Source: an uncultured Acidimicrobiaceae bacterium (lineage in GTDB: Bacteria; Actinomycetota; Acidimicrobiia; Acidimicrobiales; RAAP-2). Taken from it: 64,000 bases of DNA. A program made the position numbers and the translations under genes. The stretch is from NCBI GenBank assembly GCA_937975915.1, contig CALJTY010000030.1:372001-436000 (forward strand), written 5' to 3'. Below the pieces are notes generated by a model. It saw only the letters and a list, made by a program, of their open reading frames with translations. It searched no databases and was not told the origin of the DNA. The first letter of the stretch is position 1. Every line of letters starts with the position of its first letter. Shown here piece after piece: positions 34,705 through 42,319 of the stretch.

Positions 34705-34724
34705 TATAACAAGGAGTGTCGGAA

Positions 34725-35162
34725 ATGGCTGCAATTCAGATTGAAGAATTCGAAGTACTTACTCGCGAAGAGACAGCGCCCTACCTGCGTCTCGTAACCG
34801 CTCAAAACACCCCTCAGAGCTTTCGTACGGGTGTTCCACTTGCTGCTCGCCGTGAAGCTCGCGAGCTTCGCCGTAAGCGCAAAAACCGACTCTACGCAGG
34901 TCTAGTCCTCGCTGGAGCTCTGATCATCTTGGCAATGCCCGGTGCAGCGTTCGGTGGTGTTACGGGAACTGGTTTGTCGACTGACATTGCTAGCAGCGCT
35001 GAACTTGCATCTGGAATGGTCTATGTAGTGCAACCTGGTGACACACTCTCATCGATTTCAGAGATGGTTAATCCTGTGAATCCACAGAATGCAAAGAACG
35101 TGCTTGTTGCGCAACTCGGAAGCAGCATTGTCATTCCGGGTGAACACATCCTAATTCCCTAA
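34725..35162 (+). CDS. LysM membrane protein under LexA control, ChiZ/DivS/YneA-type division suppressor candidate
   Basis: A 145-residue protein with an Arg/Lys-rich cytoplasmic region (about residues 40-57), one membrane segment (about 58-78) and a C-terminal LysM peptidoglycan-binding domain (VYVVQPGDTLSSI onward). AAGGAG (34711-34716) is correctly placed for ATG 34725; the in-frame GTG 34716 overlaps it. In mycobacteria the LysM protein Rv2719c (ChiZ) lies between lexA and nrdR and is SOS-induced; corynebacterial DivS and Bacillus YneA delay division in the same way. Here nrdR follows and two LexA boxes precede. The function is inferred from architecture, regulation and position. Confidence 0.78.
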   Translation: MAAIQIEEFEVLTREETAPYLRLVTAQNTPQSFRTGVPLAARREARELRRKRKNRLYAGLVLAGALIILAMPGAAFGGVTGTGLSTDIASSAELASGMVYVVQPGDTLSSISEMVNPVNPQNAKNVLVAQLGSSIVIPGEHILIP

Positions 35163-35181
35163 AAAATTAGGCAAATAGGTG

Positions 35182-35187
35182 TATCGT
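35182..35187 (+). promoter_or_regulatory. -10 box of leaderless nrdR
   Basis: TATCGT ends exactly 6 bases before the nrdR ATG (35194), so transcription would begin at or next to the start codon. No Shine-Dalgarno is present in the 20-base gap between the two genes. Confidence 0.5.
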
Positions 35188-35193
35188 GAATAC

Positions 35194-35664
35194 ATGCGCT
35201 GTCCATTCTGTGCGGCCGATGACGACCGCGTTGTTGATTCAAGACTCGCCGAAGACGGCGTAGCCATTCGACGCCGTCGTGAATGCTCTGCATGCAATCA
35301 GCGCTACACGACATTTGAGCGTATTGAAGAATTGAGTCTGTTCGTGGTCAAGCGCTCTGGAGAGCGTGAGCCGTTCGACCGGATCAAAATACTCCAAGGT
35401 GTGAGAGCGGCTTGCAAGAACCGTCCGGTTGACGAAGAGGTCCTAGAAGGCTTAGTTATCTCAGTAGAAGAATCGATGAGGCTTCTTAACCGTGACGCCA
35501 CAAGTGAAGAAGTTGGACTTGCAACACTTGAAGCGCTGAGGTCGGTTGACGATGTTGCTTATGTTCGCTTCGCATCGGTGTACAAAGGTTTCGAAGGCAC
35601 CGAAGATTTTGCTCGTGAGATCGGAAACCTCGTTAAGACAACCGCACCAAAACATCGGGGATAA
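35194..35664 (+). CDS. nrdR: Transcriptional repressor NrdR
   Basis: A zinc-finger/ATP-cone repressor of ribonucleotide reductase genes. It has 156 residues from ATG 35194, matching the family's opening MRCPFC. The zinc ligands are Cys3, Cys6, Cys31 and Cys34 (CPFC and CSAC). The ATP-cone domain starts at LFVVKRSGEREPFDR. The in-frame GTG 35179 would add five residues not found in the family. nrdR genes themselves are not in this window. Confidence 0.95.
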   Translation: MRCPFCAADDDRVVDSRLAEDGVAIRRRRECSACNQRYTTFERIEELSLFVVKRSGEREPFDRIKILQGVRAACKNRPVDEEVLEGLVISVEESMRLLNRDATSEEVGLATLEALRSVDDVAYVRFASVYKGFEGTEDFAREIGNLVKTTAPKHRG

Positions 35665-35666
35665 AA

Positions 35667-36374
35667 ATGCGCGCTATGCGACTACAGCCGAAATCGGCCA
35701 TGGCCATTTATGCGCATCCTGATGATGCAGATGTCGCTGCTGGAGGGATCCTCGCTCAGTGGGCGAGTGAAGGATGTCAGGTTCATCTTGTAGTTGTTTG
35801 CGACGGATCAAAGGGTTCACATTCTCCATCTGCAGATGCAACGGCAGTTGCAGGGGTCAGAAGCTCCGAGCTGAAGCAGGCAGCAGATCTCCTTGGCGCA
35901 GCAACCGTGACCGAACTTGGGCTCTCTGACGGAGATGTAACCAATGACGAAAAGCTTCGCACAACCCTGGTTGGCCTGGTTAGAAAGCACTGTCCGGAAG
36001 TTGTCTTAGGCCCAGATCCCACAGCCACATTCTTTGGTGGTGTCTACGTAAATCACCGAGACCACCGTGAAACCGGATGGGCGCTGTTGGATGCAGTCGC
36101 TCCTGCGGCAGCGATGCCACTCTATTTTCCGAAGGAAGGACCAGCTCATCAAGTTGGACAGATTCTCTTAAGCGGAACTCATGAGCCAGATGTTGTTTTT
36201 GATGTTTCATCAACCATTGACGCAAAACTAAAAGCTGTCATGGCCCACGCCTCGCAGCTGTCTGGTGACGTTAACGACATCCGTGATGTTGTTTACGGTC
36301 GTGCTGAACAAGCGGGCCGTCCAGTGGGAGTGGCCTTTGGTGAGGCCTTTCGCTGCATTGAACTCGCATTCTGA
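35667..36374 (+). CDS. PIG-L family zinc deacetylase
   Basis: A LmbE/PIG-L fold deacetylase, 235 residues. The metal-binding AHPDDAD motif lies at residues 16-22, with a second histidine region VNHRDHRETG near residue 130. Family members include MshB and Mca of mycothiol metabolism and other GlcNAc-type deacetylases. Mycothiol genes occur elsewhere in the window (mshC), so a mycothiol role is possible, but the sequence does not separate MshB from Mca or from unrelated substrates. It starts 2 bases after nrdR, and dinB begins inside its last codons. Confidence 0.8.
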   Translation: MRAMRLQPKSAMAIYAHPDDADVAAGGILAQWASEGCQVHLVVVCDGSKGSHSPSADATAVAGVRSSELKQAADLLGAATVTELGLSDGDVTNDEKLRTTLVGLVRKHCPEVVLGPDPTATFFGGVYVNHRDHRETGWALLDAVAPAAAMPLYFPKEGPAHQVGQILLSGTHEPDVVFDVSSTIDAKLKAVMAHASQLSGDVNDIRDVVYGRAEQAGRPVGVAFGEAFRCIELAF

Positions 36375-37692
36375 TTCCCCCTCGGTTGACGAGGCACCAA
36401 TACTTCACATAGACCTGGATGCATTCTTCGCGTCAGTAGAGATTCTTGATGATCCTTCGCTGAGGGGCAAACCAGTGGTTGTTGGTGGGCCAGGTGAGCG
36501 TGGGGCCGTAGCAAGTGCAAGCTACGAAGCACGACGTTTTGGAGTGAAGAGCGCAATGCCGATGGTTATTGCAAAACGCATGTGTCCGAACCTTGTTATT
36601 TTGCCCGGAAGGTTTGATCGCTACGAAGCATATTCTCAAGATTTTCACGACATCATCATGGACCTAACGCCAGAGTTTGAACCACTCGGTCTTGATGAAG
36701 TTTTTGCGGATCTTAGAAGTCTTCGAAGGCTCAACGTGCAGCCAATCGCCGCAGGGCATGAACTGCGTCGAAGGATCAATGACGAACTCGGGCTGCTTTG
36801 TGGTGTGGGACTTGGGCGCAACAAACTCTTTGCAAAACTCGCATCCAAGAAATCAAAGCCAACTGTTGTGGATGGAAAGCTCGTCGACGGTCCCGGTGTC
36901 GTGTGGGTTTCTCCTGAAATGGAAAAACTGTGGTTGAGCGAGCTACCTGTGTCTGCCCTTTGGGGAGTTGGACCTGCCACAACCGCGAAGTTGGAGCGCA
37001 TTGGAATTCGCTGGGTGCGAGATATAGATAAGTTCGAAGAATCGCTTCTTGCTCGCCATGTTGGACCATGGATGGCAGGAACTCTTGTCAACTACGCCAG
37101 CGGCGAAGATGAACGTGAAGTTGTATCTGACCACGTGACCAAGTCAATTGGTCACGATGAGACATTCATAAAATCCCTACGAGGAATCGATGAATTACTC
37201 GAAGAAGCCAAAAGTCACTCAGCAATTCTTTCTAGGGCCGTCAGGGCCAAAGGCTGGGTGGCCCGAACGGTGTCGGTTAGCGTCCGGTTCGATGACTTTT
37301 CATCAATTGGCAGATCACAAACAATCAGTTTCGGGATTGATGATGAACGAGCCATCTTCCTAATTGCTAAGGCACTTCTTGAATCAATGGAATATCCATT
37401 CGCAATCAGATTGCTCGGAATCCACTTATCCTCATTTCTTCCAAGATCAAGAAATGACATGCAACTTACGTTCGGAATTGAAACTGCTGTTGATGAGCGC
37501 CAACAAACAATTGAAGCAACGAGAGATCGACAGATTGGATTCGAGGCACTCAGAGACGCAATTGACGATGTGCGTGAAAAATTTGGGAAGTCTGCGGTAG
37601 GAACGGCTTCAGAGTTAAGTGAAGACGGAATTGAGATCGAACGTCAGCGTGGCAGTGCCTCGCAGGGGCCTCTCGCTAAACCCGAACAGTAA
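36340..37692 (+). CDS. dinB: DNA polymerase IV (Y-family, DinB)
   Basis: A translesion polymerase of about 450 residues. The catalytic palm has HIDLDAFFASVE with the first metal-binding Asp and a Phe steric gate, and GLDEVFADLR with the second metal-binding pair (Leu replaces the usual Ser before Asp-Glu). The thumb and little-finger domains follow. The little finger contains MQLTFGIE, a loose match to clamp-binding motifs. GTG 36340 has GGGAG 9 bases upstream and is preferred; TTG 36358 is an alternative. It overlaps the PIG-L gene by 35 bases and converges with the next gene. No LexA box is seen upstream. Confidence 0.9.
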   Translation: MRPFAALNSHSDSPSVDEAPILHIDLDAFFASVEILDDPSLRGKPVVVGGPGERGAVASASYEARRFGVKSAMPMVIAKRMCPNLVILPGRFDRYEAYSQDFHDIIMDLTPEFEPLGLDEVFADLRSLRRLNVQPIAAGHELRRRINDELGLLCGVGLGRNKLFAKLASKKSKPTVVDGKLVDGPGVVWVSPEMEKLWLSELPVSALWGVGPATTAKLERIGIRWVRDIDKFEESLLARHVGPWMAGTLVNYASGEDEREVVSDHVTKSIGHDETFIKSLRGIDELLEEAKSHSAILSRAVRAKGWVARTVSVSVRFDDFSSIGRSQTISFGIDDERAIFLIAKALLESMEYPFAIRLLGIHLSSFLPRSRNDMQLTFGIETAVDERQQTIEATRDRQIGFEALRDAIDDVREKFGKSAVGTASELSEDGIEIERQRGSASQGPLAKPEQ

Positions 37693-38902
37693 CGAGGGTT
37701 CCAATAGGAGTGTGCGGCCAAATCGTGCCAGCTGAGCTGTACGGAAGCTCAATACACCCGAGGCTTTGTCGTGAACCATAGGATGAGCGAATAAATCCGT
37801 GAAGACCTTCACCGCCGTTGTAATAAGAGACCCAAGGAATGCCAGGGTCGTAATACTTGGTTCCATCAGGATTCGTGCCCGACATTGTTGTCGTGGCGTA
37901 ACGAAGATAGACAGGGTAGGTTCCTGGATCGCTTGGTGCAGCGGTTATTCCTGCATTCGCGAGTGTGCGAAAACTTGGAACTCCACTTATGTACAGCGTG
38001 AGTAGCTGGGGAGCAGATTTGCCGAGATTCTGTGCAACGTCTACATAGTTGTATGGGCGAGGGCTGTACTGAGATTTCTTTGCCGCCAGAAGTAGCGCAT
38101 TCCAGGTAGCGAAAGTTGTTATTCCAGTTGTTGGCAGCCCATGAACGTCCTGAAAACTCATCACTGCCCCTTTCAGAATTTGATTCGCAACCCCAGGAAC
38201 CCACTGAGCGCTCAATGATTGTGGAAGAGAGGGGTAAAGCCACGTAAATGCTCCAGGGGTCTTATCGACTATTGGCGTCGTCATCTTCAAACTGACTTTT
38301 GGCATCACCAAGGTTGTTGTTGGTGTGCGAACAGTTGTTGTGGTTGCCGGAATTGTCGTTGTTGTTGTGGTGCTCTGGACTGCACCGGAGGTAGTTGTTG
38401 AACTCGTCGTCGTTGTAGTTGTGGAGCGCACAATTACTGAAGTTGTTGACTTGGATGACCCCGCAGGGACAAAGCCAACAGGTAGGTAGCCGAGTTGGGC
38501 GAGTAGTTGTTCTTCCCAGATAATGTCAACACCCGAAACGATTGTCTTTGGATAGCTCGAAGCAACGCTGCAGGTTGCGTTGCATGCAAATGACGTTGGA
38601 ATCTGAATGGTGTACGAAACATTGGGTAGGACTGTTGTAGCTGCATACGCATCGAAGCGAAGTTTCGAAATTTGCACCCATTTCATCTGAAGTGAATGAG
38701 AGATCGCTAGAGCTGGAAGGTCTTTGATGTCAATTTGCTGGTTCACAGTTATTCGAACAAGGGGCATTGATTGATTGAGAGATGATGAAGGCTGGGCACT
38801 GACCTGAACCGGAATTTGTGCGCCATCTGCGCTCGATGCAAGTGGAGCCATTGAAAGCATGAGGACTACTGGAAGGGCGAGAAATCTCTTGTGCTTAATC
38901 AC
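37676..38902 (-). CDS. Secreted L,D-transpeptidase (YkuD family)
   Basis: A 408-residue exported enzyme. An N-terminal signal peptide (about residues 1-27) is followed by an N-terminal domain. A Thr-rich linker (about residues 160-200, dominated by TTTTT runs) and a peptidoglycan-binding-like region come next. The C-terminal YkuD domain has the HGFIRSS...SLGCIE motif, with His368 and nucleophile Cys383. It would form 3-3 peptidoglycan cross-links or attach proteins to the wall. GTG is the start, with TAATCT 6 bases upstream on the minus strand (leaderless-type). It overlaps dinB by 17 bases at the 3' end. Confidence 0.88.
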   Translation of the reverse strand: MIKHKRFLALPVVLMLSMAPLASSADGAQIPVQVSAQPSSSLNQSMPLVRITVNQQIDIKDLPALAISHSLQMKWVQISKLRFDAYAATTVLPNVSYTIQIPTSFACNATCSVASSYPKTIVSGVDIIWEEQLLAQLGYLPVGFVPAGSSKSTTSVIVRSTTTTTTSSTTTSGAVQSTTTTTTIPATTTTVRTPTTTLVMPKVSLKMTTPIVDKTPGAFTWLYPSLPQSLSAQWVPGVANQILKGAVMSFQDVHGLPTTGITTFATWNALLLAAKKSQYSPRPYNYVDVAQNLGKSAPQLLTLYISGVPSFRTLANAGITAAPSDPGTYPVYLRYATTTMSGTNPDGTKYYDPGIPWVSYYNGGEGLHGFIRSSYGSRQSLGCIELPYSSAGTIWPHTPIGTLVTVRV

Positions 38903-39015
38903 ACTTAAAGATTACTCACGAGGTTTGTAATTCAGACCGAAAACCACTGAGGCGAAAGATACTTCCTTAACCTCGCTTCTAGCCATGTGCTTGACCAACT
39001 AGGATTAATCCTTCT

Positions 39016-39089
39016 GGCGGCGTGGCCGAGCGGTTAGGCAGGGGCCTGCAAAGCCCCGTACTCCGGTTCGAATCCGGACGCCGCCTCCA
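39016..39089 (+). tRNA. tRNA-Cys (GCA)
   Basis: A complete cloverleaf. Acceptor GGCGGCG (39016-39022) pairs with CGCCGCC (39079-39085), the discriminator is T, and CCA is encoded at 39087-39089. The anticodon arm has loop CTGCAAA with anticodon GCA, and the T-arm is CCGG-TTCGAAT-CCGG. A T discriminator is the tRNA-Cys identity base. TAGGAT (39000-39005) is a plausible -10. Confidence 0.95.
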
Positions 39090-39113
39090 GTGAAATAGGT
39101 TATTTTTGTAGCA

Positions 39114-39138
39114 CTGCTGTGGCGAGGTGTCACAGCAG
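39114..39138 (+). other. Stem-loop between tRNA-Cys and exonuclease gene
   Basis: CTGCTGTG (39114-39121), loop GCGAGGTGT, CACAGCAG (39131-39138). No T run follows. It sits directly before the AAAGG ribosome-binding site (39144-39148) of the next gene, so it may process the tRNA transcript or affect translation. Confidence 0.5.
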
Positions 39139-39155
39139 CCTGCAAAGGTATCCCT

Positions 39156-39839
39156 GTGAGCAATAACAATTTGAAGCTACCCAGACTTCTATTGGGCTTC
39201 GACACCGAGACCACAGGACTCGACGTAAATAGCGAACGAGCAATCTCGTATGGCTTCATTGCTTACTTTGATGGTCAGCCAATCTGGTCTGAGCATTTCT
39301 ATGTGATTCCAGACAGGCCAATCGCCGAACCTGCGATGAGGGTTCATGGCCTATCTATTGAATCAATTCTTCTGAAGAAGAACGATGAAATTGTCTACGA
39401 ATCTGTTTCTGCTGGGCTTGCTCGTGCTGTAACAATTCTTAGAGAATTCAATAATTTCGGCGCCGCAATTGTTGGAGCGAATGTAGTCAGATTTGATCTC
39501 GCGATGCTGTCTAAAACCTTTGAATCGATTAATGCTCGAAATCTCATTGACGAGGATTTAGACATTTCGAAGCTATCGATTATTGATGTCATTGAGTTTG
39601 ACCGAACGATTGATAAAGATTTCAGTGCTCGACCAAGGAGAGGTCTTGAGTTTCTCTGCAAGCACTATGGAATCGAACCAGGTGGGCACCATGCCTTAGG
39701 TGATGCGCGAGCAACTATTGAAGTGTTGTTAAAGCAGACCAAACGGGCAAGGCCGAATCAACTTGAATTCAATGTGACGTCAGTGTCGCCAGAGTTCTAT
39801 GAATGGTCTGAGCGAATTTCGTCACTTCTTGCTAGTTAG
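39156..39839 (+). CDS. DEDDh 3'-5' exonuclease (DnaQ/RNase T-like)
   Basis: A 227-residue exonuclease-fold protein. The motifs are FDTETTGL (Exo I, with Asp and Glu), NVVRFDLAML (Exo II) and HALGDARATIE (Exo III with the DEDDh histidine). Family members serve as polymerase proofreading subunits or in DNA repair and RNA trimming. No polymerase domain or BRCT is attached. GTG at 39156 has AAAGG 7 bases upstream. It lies between two tRNA genes, which may hint at an RNA substrate, but this is only context. Confidence 0.82.
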   Translation: MSNNNLKLPRLLLGFDTETTGLDVNSERAISYGFIAYFDGQPIWSEHFYVIPDRPIAEPAMRVHGLSIESILLKKNDEIVYESVSAGLARAVTILREFNNFGAAIVGANVVRFDLAMLSKTFESINARNLIDEDLDISKLSIIDVIEFDRTIDKDFSARPRRGLEFLCKHYGIEPGGHHALGDARATIEVLLKQTKRARPNQLEFNVTSVSPEFYEWSERISSLLAS

Positions 39840-39875
39840 GGTCAAAGAGCCAAACTGGTAAGGTTGAACCCTTAG

Positions 39876-39949
39876 GGGCCGTTAGCGCAGTCTGGTAGCG
39901 CACTTCCTTGACATGGAAGGGGTCACAGGTTCAAGTCCTGTACGGCCCA
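39876..39949 (+). tRNA. tRNA-Val (GAC)
   Basis: A cloverleaf. Acceptor GGGCCGT (39876-39882) pairs with ACGGCCC (39942-39948), with discriminator A. Anticodon stem CTTCC/GGAAG holds loop TTGACAT, giving anticodon GAC. The T-arm is ACAGG-TTCAAGT-CCTGT. CCA is not encoded (CTA follows), unlike the tRNA-Cys upstream. TAAGGT (39859-39864) is a likely -10. Confidence 0.95.
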
Positions 39950-39952
39950 CTA

Positions 39953-40093
39953 ATGAATTTCTTACTTACATTCGCTGTGATGGTGATCATTAGCTCCCTC
40001 TACGCCGGCTTCTACATCTGGATGCGAAGCGAATCTTTTGGTGAGGGCAAGAAGCGACCGAGTAAGCGCCCTCAAGAAAAGAAAGAGAACTAA
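39953..40093 (+). CDS. Small single-pass membrane protein, 46 residues
   Basis: A short gene starting 3 bases after tRNA-Val. One membrane segment (about residues 3-24) is followed by a basic tail rich in Lys/Arg/Glu ending in KKEN. I recognise no family. The longer frame from 39908 runs through the tRNA and is not used. There is no Shine-Dalgarno; the tRNA 3' end lies where it would be. The C-terminal half reads as coding, but expression is uncertain. It overlaps the trpE stop by 4 bases. Confidence 0.5.
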   Translation: MNFLLTFAVMVIISSLYAGFYIWMRSESFGEGKKRPSKRPQEKKEN

Positions 40094-41610
40094 GCGTTCT
40101 TTGTACTGGGGTCAGTAATTTCTAAAGCCAGCAACGGAGCAGATGCCTTGTTGATGCACTCTTGATATTCAAGCTCTGGTACTGAATCAGCGACAACGCC
40201 TCCACCTGCTTGGACTGTCGCAGTTCCATTTCGAAGTGAAAGTGTTCGGATGGTGATTGCGAAGTCGGCTTCACCATTCAGTGAGAAGTAACCAAGCGCT
40301 CCACCATATGGACCACGGTGTACTGGCTCGAATTCATCGATTAGCTCCATTGCCCTAACTTTTGGCGCTCCGGTGAGTGTTCCAGCGGGGAAGGTTGCAT
40401 TAAATGCATCGAAAGCATCTTTGCCATCAGCCAGTTGCCCACTGACCTGTGAGACAAGATGCATTAAATGCGAGAAACGTTCTACGTGTGCGAGTCGGTC
40501 AACCTTTACAGTTCCTGGAGCCGCAACACGACCAATGTCGTTTCTTCCGAGGTCCACCAGCATCACGTGTTCTGATATTTCCTTCTCATCATTGAGCATT
40601 TCTTTTTCAATTTCGAGGTCTTGCTTCTCATCAACGCCTCGTGGGCGAGTGCCAGCGATCGGGTGCGTGATTACTTGACCCTCGTGGACACGCACCAACA
40701 TCTCGGGTGATGCACCAACGATTTGGCTATCTCCGGTGTCCAGCAAATACATGTACGGCGATGGGTTAAGAGACCTAAGAACGCGGTACAGCGTTAGTGG
40801 GTCAACGTTTGTTGGTCTCTTGAACTGTTGACTCGGAACAACTTGAAAAACATCACCGGCGTAAATGTATTTCTTTGCTCGCTCCACGACGCTGCAGTAC
40901 TGCTCCTTGGTGAAGTTTGAGAAGCTCGCCGCGAGCGCTTTGATGTCAATGGCTGCACGTGCACTTGGTGCGGTAGCAACTAGTCGCTCGGTGTCTGGGT
41001 CATTGGCAGGCGATAGTCCAACAAGTACTTCAATGATCTCGTGCAGTTGAGCAGTCGCTTGGTTGAATGCATCTTCTGGTGTGACTCCATCTTCAATGAG
41101 TGCGTTCACAACCACCGTTGTCGAGTGGCGTAAGTGATCACAGATGAGCACTGCCCCAGGGAATGAGAAGTCAATGTCTGGCCACATGCCCTCAACATCC
41201 TTGCGAGGCAAGCGCTCGAGACGGCGAACGTAGTCATAGGTTACGAAGCCAACCGCACCGCCAAAGAATGAAGGTAGGTCGGTTGGGATGTGCGTTTTGT
41301 AACGAGACATAAGTTCTCGCAGGACTTCAAGAGGTCCGCGTTCCGAAGCGTTTGAGATCTCAGCTCCGGTGACGACAGTTTTTCCGTTGATCGTTGTCAC
41401 ACGCCATTTTCGGTCAAGACCAATGAACGAGTAGCGCCCTGTGTCTTTTCCAAGTGCAGCGCTTTCGAGCAAAAAGATTGAACGACTGTTGGCAAATCGT
41501 TGGTACAGCGATACCGGGGTTTCGCGGTCAAGTTGCAGCGTGGCGTAAAGAGGTATGACGTTGAAGTCATTTGCTAGGGCTAAGAAATCGCCCAGTTCAG
41601 TTGTCGCCAT
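40090..41610 (-). CDS. trpE: Anthranilate synthase component I
   Basis: TrpE converts chorismate to anthranilate using ammonia from the glutaminase subunit. It has 506 residues from ATG 41610. The chorismate-binding blocks are visible: ITHPIAGTRPRG (near two-thirds of the length), LVDLGRNDIGRV and GTLTGAPKVRAMEL. GAPKVRAMELI and PYGGALGYFS are the C-terminal active-site blocks. An in-frame ATG at 41640 would add 10 residues. TATTCT lies 6 bases before ATG 41610, so I prefer that start. It diverges from the glutaminase gene 44 bases away. Confidence 0.94.
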   Translation of the reverse strand: MATTELGDFLALANDFNVIPLYATLQLDRETPVSLYQRFANSRSIFLLESAALGKDTGRYSFIGLDRKWRVTTINGKTVVTGAEISNASERGPLEVLRELMSRYKTHIPTDLPSFFGGAVGFVTYDYVRRLERLPRKDVEGMWPDIDFSFPGAVLICDHLRHSTTVVVNALIEDGVTPEDAFNQATAQLHEIIEVLVGLSPANDPDTERLVATAPSARAAIDIKALAASFSNFTKEQYCSVVERAKKYIYAGDVFQVVPSQQFKRPTNVDPLTLYRVLRSLNPSPYMYLLDTGDSQIVGASPEMLVRVHEGQVITHPIAGTRPRGVDEKQDLEIEKEMLNDEKEISEHVMLVDLGRNDIGRVAAPGTVKVDRLAHVERFSHLMHLVSQVSGQLADGKDAFDAFNATFPAGTLTGAPKVRAMELIDEFEPVHRGPYGGALGYFSLNGEADFAITIRTLSLRNGTATVQAGGGVVADSVPELEYQECINKASAPLLALEITDPSTKNA

Positions 41611-41616
41611 CTTGAA

Positions 41617-41647
41617 AGAATACTTAAGTTCTAAGGGCATCTAGGAT
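41617..41647. promoter_or_regulatory. Divergent, overlapping trpE/trpG promoter region
   Basis: The trpE -10 (TATTCT, minus strand, 41617-41622) and the trpG -10 (TAGGAT, plus strand, 41642-41647) are 19 bases apart. Each lies 6 bases before its start codon. The two polymerase sites must overlap, so initiation on one side should compete with the other. Confidence 0.55.
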
Positions 41648-41653
41648 GAATGC

Positions 41654-42319
41654 ATGGCGAAGAGCCCTTCCATCCTTGTTGTCGATAATTACGACTCTTT
41701 CGTGTACAACATTGTCCAGTATCTGAGCGAACTAGGGGCGAACGTCCAAGTACTTAGAAACGATGAAGTGTCAGCAGCTGACCTTGATGCAATGAACCTC
41801 GATGGAGTACTTATTTCACCTGGACCAGGCCACCCCAGTGACGCAGGTAACTGTATTGAAATCATTAAGTACTGTGCAGAGAAGAATCTCCAATTATTTG
41901 GTGTGTGTTTAGGGCATCAAGCTCTTGCACAAGCTTTCGGAGGCGTTGTTTCCTCTGCTCCTGAACTCGTTCACGGCAGGTCTTCTCTTGTCACTCATAA
42001 CAACACTGGCGTTTTTGCTGGTGCGCCCAATCCAATGGTCGCGGGCAGATATCACTCACTGGTGGTGCAAGATGCCACGTTGCCAGACGTATTTGAAGTC
42101 ACTGCACGAACTGGTGATCTCATTATGGGGATGCGCCACAAGACAGCACCACTTGAAGGTGTTCAGTTTCACCCAGAATCAGTTCTCACTGAAAGTGGAT
42201 ACTTATTGCTAGCTAATTGGCTAGAACGATGTGGTGCGAGTGATGCGGTGGCGAAGTCTGGCGAACTTAACAAGATAAGTGCGATAACTCGCCAAGCGTT
42301 GCCGCACCCAGCTTCTTAG
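41654..42319 (+). CDS. trpG: Anthranilate / aminodeoxychorismate synthase glutaminase subunit
   Basis: A class I glutamine amidotransferase that supplies ammonia to TrpE and possibly to PabB for folate. It has 221 residues. The opening VVDNYDSFVYNIVQYL is typical. The nucleophile Cys lies in FGVCLGHQALAQAFGG and the catalytic His-Glu in GVQFHPESVLT. The sequence cannot separate a TrpG-only role from a shared PabA role. TAGGAT lies 6 bases before the ATG. Its 3' end overlaps the next, convergent gene by 4 bases. Confidence 0.93.
   Translation: MAKSPSILVVDNYDSFVYNIVQYLSELGANVQVLRNDEVSAADLDAMNLDGVLISPGPGHPSDAGNCIEIIKYCAEKNLQLFGVCLGHQALAQAFGGVVSSAPELVHGRSSLVTHNNTGVFAGAPNPMVAGRYHSLVVQDATLPDVFEVTARTGDLIMGMRHKTAPLEGVQFHPESVLTESGYLLLANWLERCGASDAVAKSGELNKISAITRQALPHPAS

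Noticed and set aside
29299..34724. liv operon as a recent horizontal insertion between lexA and the LysM gene
   Set aside because: I see no integrase, insertion sequence, flanking repeats or obvious change in base usage. Older rearrangement is possible but not shown by the sequence.
36645..37091. Minus-strand ORF of 148 codons in dinB
   Set aside because: It is a shadow of the polymerase reading frame, with Ser/Arg-rich composition typical of antisense reading.
39908..39952. Upstream start for the small membrane peptide
   Set aside because: It would read through the tRNA-Val gene.
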